A program made the position numbers and the translations under genes. A stretch of 64,000 nucleotides of DNA, from contig NC_045142.1 in NCBI RefSeq assembly GCF_008831285.2, positions 10,783,952 through 10,847,951 of the forward strand, read 5' to 3'. Source of the stretch: Nymphaea colorata (lineage: Eukaryota; Streptophyta; Magnoliopsida; Nymphaeales; Nymphaeaceae). The notes beneath the pieces were generated by a model. It had not been told where the DNA came from and did not search any database. It saw only the letters and a program-made list of their open reading frames with translations. Below are positions 51,815 through 62,940 of this stretch, piece after piece; position 1 is the first letter of the stretch; each line of letters starts with the position of its first letter.

Positions 51815-52946
51815 AGGTAACTGAATTACATTTTTGGAAACATGCTGCAATTGTCAATGTTGTTTCCAAATCCAATGATGATATATCAGATATAATCACA
51901 CCATATTTCTTGGAACAAGGACGTAGAAATTTTGGAACCCTGCTTTTAACATGTAGTATTGTTATAGGAACATGAGATTCCTTTCATAAAATGCCCTCTT
52001 TATAATTAATGTCATGAAATCTTGGGTGTTGATTATAAATGATTCAGAAGGGGAACGATATCCAATAATCTTCCAGAAGACTTATTTTGAGAAAGATAGA
52101 TCCTCAAATGCGTGCTGGTCCAATGGGTATTGGAGATGCATGATCAATGGATGGTCAGATCTGCTTCCACTCAAAAGCCATTACTTTTTGGGGTTTAAAT
52201 TTTGGATCATATATGTTAAAAACAATTTGCACCATTGGATCAACAAAGTCTTTCATTTTATAAATTTAAAAGTTTTTCTATTTTTCAATTATTTAAAGGT
52301 GGGCTGTTACAAACCTTTTTTTAATTCTGTTTTTTTTGAACTTTTTCACACTCTGGTTTATTAATTATGTAACAATACGAAGTAATTGAATAAAAATTAG
52401 GGAGATACCAATGTAAGAATAAAGAAATTTCTCTGGGCTGGTATAGGCAATGGCCAGCATCAGCCTTCACCTGCCTCCGCTGCTGTGTTGAATTGTTCAA
52501 AGGGGGCCGAGAAGCCATCAATTGTGGGGTCATTAATTTTTCAATTAAATATTTCTTGGACCAAGTCTACTTTATAAGAGAAAAAAATCTCATCAATTCT
52601 TCAATGTTGATGGTGGACTTCTCTGGATTTCTCAAGTGAGTCTTAACCTTTCAATTGGATGTTATGTTTATATACAAGTAAACATGTCATGCACAGATGT
52701 TGATGAGAACTACGTATTCAACACTTAAAGGGCCCTTCTACATATATAAACAGATAAAATTAAACGAGCTGGGGATCGATAACTAAGAGGACAGTGAAAT
52801 CAACCAAGTGACTGCTACTTGTGCATCGCCCACTATTGTTCGATTTCTACAGTACCTTCCCCTTGCCAAACCAATGCAAGGGCTGACACCGGCTCACTAG
52901 CTAATATATAGGTGATGTATTGTTCAGTATCACAAAGTAATAGGCC
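51815..52946. other. Upstream flank of HIPP copy 2, no gene supported
   Basis: From about 52370 on it aligns with the flank of copy 3 (57350 onwards; for example 'TTTCTTGGACCAAGTCT' and 'TTGATGGTGGACTTC'). The + frame at 52014-52364 has no recognisable domain and no support. Confidence 0.45.
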
Positions 52947-53245
52947 TGCATATCTAGTCGAGCTAACATGAGCTTGCCTCAAACTTGCTCGTCAAAACTC
53001 AACATGAACTTGACTCGTTTATAAACAAGCCTAGCTCGAGTTTGAATGTATGCTTGAAAAATTAAACGAATTGAGCTTGAGTTCTAAGAACTCAACTCGG
53101 GTCGGCTACATAACAAATGCTGAAATATAATGAGAAAATACTCAAGCAAGTAGCAATTAAACGAGTTAAAAGAAACAAGTAGAGTTTAACAAAAACAATT
53201 TAAACAAGTTAAACGAATGGAGCTCGACCTCGATGCTGTATTATC
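52947..53245. repeat. Relic of the TAGGGC-type hAT MITE
   Basis: Interior similar to 58202-58619 (for example 'CTCGTCAAAA.T', 'ATTAAACGAATTGAGCT', 'GAGCTCGA'), but neither terminus is well kept. Confidence 0.5.
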
Positions 53246-53652
53246 GAGTCCATAATTCCTCGGTTAAAGATTAATATTGATGTTTGTTGAATGTCGGTTA
53301 AAGTTTTATTCACATCCAAAAACTTGTTGGTAAAAAGTTCTAACGATGTCCAAGACCATTGTCTGTATAAAGTTTTACCGGCTTTCAGAGCAATGCTGGC
53401 AAAAACATACTATTACTGATGTGCTTGGAGGTCGGTAATAAGCTCTATTTACCTACATGTTTGGTGCGTCGGTGATGGTCCCTACACAAACACGCTGCTC
53501 CGATATGTTGGTGATGATTTTTACTAATGTTTTTTACTAACACTCTCTTAACCAACAATCAAAGCAAAACGTCAGAAAAACCATTACCGAGTGTGGCCTT
53601 GTTTCACCGACATTTTTTGGCCATCAGTAATGCATTGGTTTTTGTAGTAGTA
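53246..53652. mobile_element. CACTA-like non-autonomous element, one end only
   Basis: The right end GGTTTTTGTAGTAG is close to the complement of the CACTA-type terminus (CACTACAAAAACC). The interior carries repeated, opposing CCGAC/GTCGG and TCGGTAAT/ATTACCGA motifs typical of subterminal repeats. The left end is missing or unrecognised. Confidence 0.45.
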
Positions 53653-54060
53653 TATATATTGGTACTGAATTTATTCTAAAAATGGTCATATATAATAGGC
53701 AATCATTTTACATTTTAATTTAATCAATCATTTTGAATTTTAATTTAATAATTAATTAGAAACCTGGTACGTGCTGATAAATGAATTGGTTTCTCTTATA
53801 CATGCAGCTGGCAATAAAACCACATACATATGGGATGCGAGAAATGACGGGGTTGTGATCTGCTTATATATGAGCCAGACAGAGGATAAGCTCATGTCTA
53901 GGCCAACGATCTCTTGAACGGTGTTAAAAAATTAACATTGCCTTTAAATAGCAAATAACACAACAAGAATTTATAATATTATATTGAAAACTACGTACTG
54001 CTGAATTTTTTATTGCTTTGATTGATTTTGATCTGTTTTTGTTGACAGCAAGGCACAGGG

Positions 54061-54063
<3 letters not shown>

Positions 54064-54099
<36 letters not shown>

Positions 54100-54122
54100 A
54101 TATATATATATATATATATATA
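54064..54122. repeat. Compound (CT)n(AT)n microsatellite
   Basis: A CT run followed by an AT run, in the duplicated flank. The matching place in copy 3 (about 59651-59685) has only the CT run. Confidence 0.9.
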
Positions 54123-54789
54123 TTTAGTGAATAAATATTTTACCTTAATCTATATTTGTAGGTTTACTGTGGCCTTTCGACAAAAGGCAGATAAGCAATA
54201 ATGCGACTTGAAAATATCGATCATTAATGTAGTGTTCACTTCCAAGTGAGTGCATGTACTTATAAACAAAGGAACATGTCTTACATAATATTTTCTGTAG
54301 ATAACTGAAAAAATTGCGACGAACGTTTTTGTTGATCTGTTAAAGGTTATTGTAATAAAAAGAGTTTTCTGTGGTTTGACTCCTCTAAAGTCTTTCCAAA
54401 AAAGGAATAAATCTGACATCTCTATGCACGTCTTTTCGAGAGGTCATGAGAGATTTCCTTTGCTCTTATATAATATTACATTTTCGTATACCATATTCGC
54501 CCATGATTGTTAAAACAAATAAAAATATTTATCTTTTTGTGTATATAGATTTTTAAAGGCATGAAGTTCATATGAATTAGTGCCCTTCAAACCCAAATTA
54601 ATTTCTTGTACTGGTGGTATGGAACAACGTTAAGTTTGGTGGGAAATGGTTATGAAAATGCTATGCTAGATTAATGTATCCTTCGGGCCAGTGGCATGTT
54701 GGAGACAATCGTGGCGAAGAAACGTGTTATTCTATGAGGGGGTAGGGAAGTCAATGGATCAGACTTAATCATTATGTTCGCATTTTCAG

Positions 54790-55110
54790 ATGTTCACATA
54801 CTCAATAGTCATATCATATTCAAATTTTGATATGATATGAACAAGAAAAAGTCATGTAGGAATTCGAATCTGAAATCCAGTTTTCACATTTCTGAACCTG
54901 AATTTTGAATGGAATCTGACCGATTTTGAAAATGTAAGAACATTAAATATATGATATTTATTTAAAACTAAGTCTGATTTGGATTTGAATCTGTCTCATG
55001 TCATTTCTTAAATTTGAATCCAATCCAAATTTTTGATCAGATGTTAATTTTTTTTCTACAACTGATTTTTTCAAAAAGGTTAGGTTGGATATCCTATTCA
55101 AAGCAGATAT
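54790..55110 (-). repeat. Dispersed repeat, inverted copy of 48990-49290
   Basis: Contains CAGATATCATGACATCC and GGATATCCTATTCAAA near its right end. Two copies of 'CTTGACATCCCCACAG' (near 55110 and 55152) follow it. Confidence 0.5.
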
Positions 55111-56414
55111 CATGACATCCCCACAGAAAAGGGAAGTATGTAAGGAGATACCTTGACATCCCCACAGGAGTGACAAGTATGTAAGGATGTGAGAAGTCTA
55201 AAAGCCATATAATAGCGTGGGGCTTGTGTCGCGACTCGTAAGTGGAAAGATTCGGAAAGCAAAGCCATGGAGGTCTGGATCAGATCGGGGGCACCTTAAC
55301 ATGCCGCAGGTGGGAGTCGTTTCAGAGGGAAGGGAAGGGAGGAGGTAGTCGGGAAGGGTGGGAAGGCAGGGCTGAAGTGGCCGGAATTAAGTATTCTAGT
55401 ATGGAGCATCGGAGCGGTGAACATTGATCAAGGAGGAAGCTTGGAGGTGATGTTCGAATAATGAAGACTGGAAATGGAGATTTTGAGGAGTGATTGAGCG
55501 AAGAAGAACATAGGTCTAAGATGGAAAGCATAGCCATAAATATTGTTTTCGGGTTTTTATTGGTGAGGCTTTTCTTGGTACTTCTTGGTAAAGTTTTTTT
55601 TTTTTTTTGAAAAACTTCAAAGTTTTTTTTTAAAATAAAAAATTTAAAAGTTAGATAAAAATATAAAAAATGAAAAACTAATAAATATTATATTGAATTT
55701 AAGAGGTCATGTTAATTTTCCAAACTTTTTGCACGAAGTATAGTGTAATCACTGCATGACTGAGGTGCAATTGAGTCATTGGTCCGAGTCTAGTGTAGCT
55801 GTGTAGGCACTGCATGTAGCCGAACTTCCATCGAACTTCTTAACATTGTCATAAATGGTTTTAATGACAATATTTATCTTGGGTATTTTTCCGTAAAGTT
55901 GTTTTTTGGAAAAATCTTGAGAAAATTGCAGCCAACTTTTAAAATATTAAAAAGATTTTAAACATTAGATGAAATAAAAAAAATAAGAACCTAATAAGAA
56001 GGCATAAATAAAACTAGATGAAAGTGATACAAAAGAATGTTTTGATGATGATAAAACAATGAAAATAATTTAGTTTAAGTTTAAAATTGAATCAATGATG
56101 ATATTAATGTTTAAAAAGATAAAAATGAGAAAATTGGAAAAAATGACGATAAAAATGTGATAAATGTATTTTTTAAATAAAAAATCCCCATTTTTTTTGG
56201 TTTTTTTCATGTGACACTTCTTCGTAATGCAATTTTTGATGAACATGATGTGAGTGACTGCATGTAGCTAGCAACTGCGTCAATTGAAACTCTCTCTCTC
56301 CCTCTCTCTCTCCATATCCAGTTCCTTAAGAACATGATAGAGTTGATCCTTAAAATTTTGAAATAACAATATTAAAGGCTTTCAAAGATAGAAGTGAAGG
56401 TTATTTGTGCAATA
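55111..56414. other. Intergenic between HIPP copies 2 and 3
   Basis: A GC-richer stretch (55230-55530) is open on both strands but has no domain. The remainder is very A/T-rich. The last 80 bases match the downstream flank of copies 1 and 2. Confidence 0.4.
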
Positions 56415-57171
56415 TCACATGATGGCGCATCCTCCATATTCTTCAGCCCGGACGGAGATGCGCTCGCACCACAGGCAACAGATGGGGAGCTTGCAAGGGT
56501 CAGTGTCGGCAACCTTGCCATCATCAACCGGCGGTGGTGGCGGTCCCACCGTCACTATCTCCGCCATCTTCCTGACCTTCCTGACTTGCTTGACTACGGC
56601 CACCGGGTCAACCTCGCCAGTCACCGTCACCGTGCTTTTCTCGGCATCGATCACTATCTTGTCGATCCCTGTCACCACCGACGAGGAGAAAAGGCAGAAT
56701 GCATAAGACAGGAGCTTCATCAATAAAAACCGCCTCCGATCGTTATAATATATACATAAAGAGTGTGAATATTGTTTGCACAAGAACATGATATTTCAAA
56801 ACCATTGACTGACATATACAATTTGCTACGAAATATTAGTTAAGCTTGGGATTTTTCATTCTAGCAAACTAGAACCAAATATAGGGACAGCTTACCCTGC
56901 TATAACTATTTGAAGAGAGCTAAAATACACATGCAAAGGAGGTGGGAAGAAGATATAAAGAAGGTGCGTAATGCCTTACCCATCAGTGTGGATATTGTTT
57001 GCATCACGAGGACCTTGCATTTGAGGCAATTGAACTCCACCTTTATCACTATTTGCAATACCTACATGAAATCACAAAAGGAAAAAGGTTCATATTCATT
57101 CTGCGGAAAGTTATACAAGATTTAGCAGAACTGGAAAAGAAGATTTAAGAACCAACCCCGTTGGCTCCCAT
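56415..57171 (-). CDS. Heavy-metal-associated isoprenylated plant protein (HIPP), copy 3
   Basis: Three exons on the - strand (57171-57157, 57061-56980, 56668-56415) join in phase to 116 aa. Exon 1 codes MGANG. The HMA loop is FNCLKCK, followed by IDAEKSTVTVTGEVDP and VVKQVRK. The linker is proline-rich and acidic (PPPPPVDDGKVADTDP), the Cys cluster is CKLPICCLWC, and the end GGCAIM is a CaaX prenylation box. All exon borders match the other two copies. Substitutions are spread over the protein, most of all in the linker and around the second Cys cluster, while the metal loop is fixed. This suggests selection on metal binding with freedom in the tail. Open frame intact. Confidence 0.88.
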
Positions 57172-58201
57172 CTCTGCAGGAAAGTCCCTAATGATCAAGG
57201 AGACAGAGAACGTATATATATTTAGAGCTCTTGAAAGCGGTTATCAATTGCATCAAAGAAGGCGATCATATTTTTCTATCACAGTACTTAAGAAGATCAA
57301 CAACTTCGATCATCAAGCAGATGCTTTCACCATTTTAAAGGGGGTACTTACATATAAATAAATAGAAATTAGGAAGGTATGAATATAAAAATGAAGTAAA
57401 TTCTGTGAACTGGAATATGCAATGGAATCTGGTTATATTGGTGCAGTATGCTTAGGACGAAGATGCCCTGACCCTCAGTTCATATAGGATTTTTTTTTTT
57501 TTTCTGTGAGGACAAAAATGAAAAAAAAAAGAAAAGAATAGAAACAACATTCCTTTTAAAAAATTGCCAAAATACATGGGTTGCATGCACCTAACGGCGC
57601 ACACAACTCAATCTGTGGCTGAGAATCATCAATTGAGGGGACATTAGTCTTTTAATTAAATATTTCTTGGACCAAGTCTTCTTTAAAAAGGAAAAAAATC
57701 CCAACACTTCTTCTTTCAATATTGATGGTGGACTTCCCTGGATTTGTCAAATGAGTCTCAATTACCTTTCAATTGGATGATATATTTATATACATATGCA
57801 GAAAAAAGAAGTGAACATGTCATGCACAGATGTTCATGAGCACTACGTATTCAACAATTAGAGGCAATTCTGTGTACATAAAAAGGTAAAATTAAACAAG
57901 GAGCTTGGGGATCGATATCTAAGAGGACAGCAGATCTTGTTAGTGTATTGCTTTCATGCTCCCTCATGCCCTGTCTATCGAGGGGGCTCCCAGCCTTGAC
58001 GAATTCGCCAATGTCCCTTCTCCAGTACTTTCTCGCTTCGAAAAGGGAAGTCAACCAAGAGACTGCTAACTTGTGTATCGGCCACTATTGATCGATTTGT
58101 ACAGTACAGGCCTTCTGCCAAACCAATGCAAGGGTTGATACCAGCCCACTAGCTAATAAATATGTATAGGTGATTGATTATTGGTTTGTATGACTTCGTA
58201 T
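57172..58201. repeat. Upstream flank of HIPP copy 3, duplicate of the copy 2 flank
   Basis: Together with 58620-60140 this matches the upstream flank of copy 2 (51036-54520) once the MITEs are set aside. Shared blocks include 'AAGTCCCT.ATGATCAAGGAGACAGA', 'CATGTCATGCACAGATGTT' and, further on, 'GAGTGCATGTACTTATAAA'. No separate gene seen. Confidence 0.65.
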
Positions 58202-58619
58202 TAGGGCTACGCAGTGAGTCAAACTAGTTTGAGCTCGAGTCTAACTTGCTTATCAAAATTCGACTTGAACTTTAGTCGTTTAAAAAGAAGCTGAACTCGA
58301 GTAAAGAATGCTCGAAATTTTACACGAATCGAGTTTGGGTAGTAAGAACATAACTTGTTTAAACTCAGACTTGGCTTGACTAGTATATAATGAATGCTGA
58401 AACATAATGAAAGAATGATTAACCGACTAGCAAATACCTGAGTTAAAAATAAGCTGATCTTAACAAAAACGAGTTAAATAAGCTAAATGAATTGAGCTCG
58501 AGCTCGACACTGTATTATTGAGTCAAGCTCGAGCCAGTTCCATGAAGTTTGAGTGGGCTCAAGCGTGAATTTTCTGAATAGAGTTGAGCTCGACTCTACT
58601 TAGCTCATGTGTAGCCCTA
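58202..58619. mobile_element. hAT-like MITE, TAGGGCTAC termini
   Basis: Begins TAGGGCTAC and ends GTAGCCCTA, a perfect 9-bp inverted pair 418 bp apart. The flanking 8-mers CTTCGTAT and ATTCGGAT match at 6 of 8 positions, consistent with an old 8-bp target-site duplication of hAT type. The interior is rich in GAGCTCGA motifs. Related copies: 51462-51814 and 52947-53245. Confidence 0.7.
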
Positions 58620-58871
58620 ATTCGGATCGGTCTGTCACCAAAACGGTGCACGGGCAGATACTGCGTCCCATTGAAATGTCACCGCACACATGCAACAGAA
58701 TCGGCCATGTACAGAACCCGTTTCAACTTTGAATTAGCTCATGACTTGTCAGTCCCGATATATATATATATATATAGTCTCATTGACCTAGAACGAACAA
58801 ATAGAACTTGTCTTCTGTCGGGCTTCAGATCATATGAAAAGCAGATCGAAACCTCATGATTTATATATAAC

Positions 58872-58967
58872 AATTGGTTTCTCTTATACATGTAACTGAC
58901 AGTAAGACCATATATATATATATATATATGGTCTTACTGTCAGCTACATGTATAAGAGAATCCAATT
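58872..58967. repeat. Near-perfect 96-nt palindrome
   Basis: Left and right arms (about 48 bp each, starting AATTGG.TTCTCTTATACATGTA) differ at only two positions and meet in an AT run. The matching single-arm sequence is present once near HIPP copy 2 (53789-53835), so the palindrome formed by inverted duplication after that split. Confidence 0.9.
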
Positions 58968-59167
58968 CTTTTATCAGCACGTACAAGGTTTCTAGTTATT
59001 AAACTAAAAAGCAAAATCATTGATTGATTAAATTAAAAAGTGAAATGGTTGGCTATTAAATATCATCATTTTCTTTAAGATAACTTAAGCACCTATATAA
59101 TCAATCAATGATTTTGCTTTTTAGTTAGTGCTGATAAAAGAATTGTTATGATATATAATAGCCAACC

Positions 59168-59228
<61 letters not shown>

Positions 59229-59353
59229 GTTATCTTAAAAATGATGATATATAATAGCCAACCATTTTATTTTTTAATTTAATCAATCAATAATTTTGCT
59301 TTTTAGTTTAATAACCAGAAACCTTGTACGTGCTGATAAAAGAATTGGTTTCT

Positions 59354-59360
<7 letters not shown>
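58952..59360. repeat. Larger inverted repeat nested with the palindrome
   Basis: The arms 58952-59089 and 59224-59360 are inverted copies ('AGCACGTACAAGGTTTCT', 'AAGCAAAAT.ATTGATTGATTAAATT', 'GGTTGGCTAT'). The spacer contains a third partial copy and an AT run (about 59170-59222). A further AT run follows at 59357-59402. Confidence 0.85.
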
Positions 59361-59402
<42 letters not shown>

Positions 59403-59404
<2 letters not shown>

Positions 59405-60099
59405 TGGGGTTTGTGATTGCTTTTCATATGATCCGCATGATGCCGGACAGAAGACAATCTCTATTTGTTCGTGACGATGTCTAGGTCAATGAGACTCTTC
59501 AACGGTGTTCAAAAATCAACGACCACATGGTCTTGAAATTGCAAATAACAAAACGTGGCAACAAACATTTATAATATTATCTTGAAACTGCGTACTACAA
59601 CGGTGTTTGTTTATTTTGATTTGTTCTCTTTGACAGAAAGACACAGGGAAATCTCTCTCTCTCTCTCTCCCCTCCTCTCTCTCTAGATTATTTAGTCAAT
59701 AATGCCATTAAATTAATCTGTATTTTTAGGGTTTTCTTATAACAAATACACTAGAGAGATTGTGGCCTTTCAAAATTAATATTTGTTTTTGTGACGAAGG
59801 CTGATAAACAATAATGCGTCTAAAAAATATCGATCAATACCATTGTTCACTTCCACTTGAGTGCATGTACTTATAAATAAAGGAACATCTCCTATACAAC
59901 TTTTTCGTTAGATAACCGATACAATTGTGACATTTTTTTTTTGATTTGTGAAGGTTATTATAAACAAAAAAGAATGTTATGTGGTTTGACTTGTCTAGAG
60001 TCTAATTCCAAAATGGGAATATATATGACATGATCTCTATGAACGTCTTTTTCCCTAGCTAGAGATCATGCGAGGTTTCCTTTGCTCCCACAAAATATT
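59403..60099. other. Distal part of the duplicated HIPP flank
   Basis: Collinear with 53860-54500 near copy 2 (for example 'GAGTGCATGTACTTATAAA', 'AAAATATCGATCA'). No gene seen. Confidence 0.5.
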
Positions 60100-60704
60100 T
60101 TACATTTTCTTGTACCACAAGCGCTCTCGATCTTTAAAACAAATAAGCCAAGCCTTGAAGAGATAAGGAAAGGCAAAGGGTGTCAAAAGCGAGTTGCCGA
60201 AGAATGCAGAAATTGTAAGAAACAAGAATACCACTCTTGGTAAATGCCGTGTTCCGTCATAAACTTCCTTCAAACAAGTGAGTGATGTTCTCCTCATGCG
60301 TTCCACAAAGGCAGCACCGACTAGCCATGTGGAATCCAATCGTTTCCAAGTTATGGTCAGTGAGGAGCCTGTCTTGTAAGATTAAACAAGTGATAAACTG
60401 CTTTAAAAGATTGGAAAGCTTTGATTCATGATGACCAAATATTAGACTTGTCTTCAACCATCTTAATGGCACCTTTAGACTCGTTAGCAGCTAATCCATA
60501 TTTATTTATGAGCAACACAACCAAAGAATCAATGCAAATTAAAAATAAGGTATCACCATTTAAGGAGTAGGCAAGCATTAAACTGCTGTGGACTTGGATA
60601 CCAATACCTCCATATTCACGCGGTTTTGTGACCATTTCCCAACTTACTAAGGGGGCGTTCGATAGGTTTGGAATTTTGATTCTAGAACCAAAATTCGACC
60701 TCAA
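60100..60704 (-). pseudogene. LINE (non-LTR) reverse-transcriptase C-terminal fragment
   Basis: Reading leftwards on the - strand, APLVSWEMVTKPREYGGIGI matches the end of plant LINE reverse transcriptases. After a frame change, LILQDRLLTDHN and SRCCLCGTHEENITHLFE match the zf-RVT zinc finger that follows. Frame shifts and stops separate the pieces and nothing upstream is present, so it is a dead 5'-truncated copy. Confidence 0.8.
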
Positions 60705-60800
60705 AATGGACCATCAAATTCTAATTTCCACCCATGTTTGATAACTTTTGATAACTTGGAACCTTGATTCCAGAATTAAAAATGCCCTGATTGATTTAAA
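60650..60800. repeat. MITE-like end, GGGGGCGTTCGATAGG
   Basis: The start resembles the GGGGGTGTTTGG-type ends of plant PIF/Harbinger- and hAT-derived MITEs. It is followed by alternating AATTTTGATTC / GAATTAAAA motifs. No matching opposite end is visible. Confidence 0.35.
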
Positions 60801-62237
60801 AAAAAAATTAAAATTATAGAATTGGGTGACTGTTGGATTAACATGAAATTGCGGTAGCCTTCTAAAGCACAACTCCACCTAGCAATTGAAAAATCCAACA
60901 AAAATACAGCTGTGATAAAAAATAATTACAAAAATGATATCAAGGAACATAATGGTAGCAACATAAAAGGTTTCCTACTATTTTGCAAAAAAGCATGCAT
61001 GTAGGCCATTTCCAGCATGACACGCTCAATGAATAACAACCAGATCTGGTTCCAGTTAACAAGAGTTGACATGCATTGTTATCCATGACCAGATGGCCTT
61101 GAAATATGCACTGGTGAGAACAGAGAAGCCATGTAAAATTTTCCTTCTGTTTTAAGAAAAGCTGAACTCACTCAGCTCACTTCTCTAGAGAAGTAATGTA
61201 AGTTTTGGTGGAATGATTATTGGCACACTAAAAGCAATCAAACACGTTTTCGGTGAAGAGATGATTATAAAAGTGATATTCTCTTGATGAATAGAAAAGA
61301 TGTCATACGTAACTTTGACAAGCATGATCACTTGAACACTCAAATAATAAAGTGGAAATGCTGGTAACAAGAATACATATAAAAGTTAAGATGACATGAA
61401 ATGAAAGCAAGCATGACATCTTAGCACATGGATATTATCTTTGACAAAGAATCAATCTAGAAGAACGCAGTTCCGAAACGAAAGCCATCTTAATACAGAA
61501 AAGGTAGGAAAAGATGGTCAGTTATACAAAGTTAATTTTGCTCTGTTTCAAGTTTTTCAGCTACCTCAGTCAAAGGCCCATTGAAGAACTAAGAAATTCA
61601 TAGATCACAGAATCTTGAAAGGCCAAATAAGTAAGACCAAGAAGAGATCAGCAAGGATATATATAGTAGGGGTCAAGAGGAAGAAGAAGGACCAAAACTG
61701 AATGAGAAGAAAAAAAATTAAAAGAGATCGAAGAAGCTATTCTGAAAAAAAAAAAAAATAACCAGTGCACCAACACCCAAATCCTGCAGTAGCTACCAAG
61801 AGTCAACCAAATTATTCTATAGATCTACAACTCAAATGAATTTCCACACCTTCCTTACTAGCCATGAGCATGACCAGAAAATTAACATGAGTAGTTGATC
61901 CAAATTAAATCAACTGAGTTCCTGATACTCTATCAATTAAAGACAGAAAATGACTGATAGAAAACTCACCACAAAATTAATGCAACAGAGTAGAGTACTC
62001 ACCCAAGTCACTGCACAAGAAAGAGCAACTGAAATCAGTAGCCCCTCTATGTATTGACCATACCTGAGGCAGACCTCCCATCAGGAGGACCTCTGTGCAA
62101 AGTTCATGGCATACTAGGGAGGGCCCTAAATGAAAAAGTTAAGAAGAATAAAGGGGCTGCAAGAGCAGCTCATCTTGCATCAGCCGATGCACACCTCCCG
62201 TCAGGATAAAGAAAGAAAGTGAACAGGAGGGAGAAAG
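60801..62237. other. AT-rich, no gene supported
   Basis: Only short open frames. Two related blocks, 'CAGACCTCCCATCAGGAGGACC' type near 62070 and 'CACACCTCCCGTCAGGA' near 62190, sit just left of the LTR. Confidence 0.4.
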
Positions 62238-62758
62238 TGTTGGGATAAAACGGAGATAGGACACAAATCTACTAAATGAATTTAGCAACTATAGCCCAAT
62301 CCGATTATGCAAGAAGCAACAAAACAACGACCAAACAATCACAAATGCACGAGAAAATTTTTACGTGGAAAACCCCTCAAAACAATGAGGGTAAAAACCA
62401 CGGGGTACTACAACCCAAACTCAATCCACTATAATCAATGATATAAGTTGTCCCACGAGGGGCTACACAAAGCCAACCCTCCAACAATAATATCTCACCA
62501 AAGCTATATGAGAAAAACAAGAGAAATATCACCGATTGAATGCGGAAACCGTGGATTGAGAGGAAATGCGCCTGACTTCCTCCTTGGAATCGAATCTTGC
62601 TCTAGCCAAATGCTCGCAACCTTCTCTTCCTCTTCTCCTTCTCTCCTTTTCTCTTCTCCTTCTCTCCTCTCTTCTTCTCCTTCTCTCCTCTTGCTGTGCA
62701 GCCACCAAGAGAGAGCACACGAGAGACCACACCTCTCTTTTTCCCCAAAATGGAACCC

Positions 62759-62827
<69 letters not shown>

Positions 62828-62928
62828 GTACGAAAGATTGGAGGCATCATCGGGTGCCCCCCATTTCCTCCCGCCCGTCACTTAAGCGACGGGTCGGGTC
62901 CTCTCTTGAGGCTGGACCCGACCCAACA
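62238..62928 (-). repeat. 3' LTR of the - strand copia element
   Basis: A 691-bp LTR with matching ends TGTTGGG...CCCAACA. The polypurine tract (GGAGGGGGAGTT) abuts it at 62929-62940. Inside are a (GA)n run and, near the start of the LTR (62891-62924), a perfect 11-bp stem GGGTCGGGTCC/GGACCCGACCC. Confidence 0.85.
62760..62826. repeat. (GA)n microsatellite inside the LTR
   Basis: About 33 GA units within the 3' LTR. They produce the Arg-Glu and Leu-Ser repeats seen in translated frames. Confidence 0.95.
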
Positions 62929-62940
62929 AACTCCCCCTCC

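Noticed and set aside
52014-52364. 116-codon plus-strand frame in the copy 2 flank
   Set aside because: No recognisable domain and not seen as an open frame in the matching flank of copy 3.
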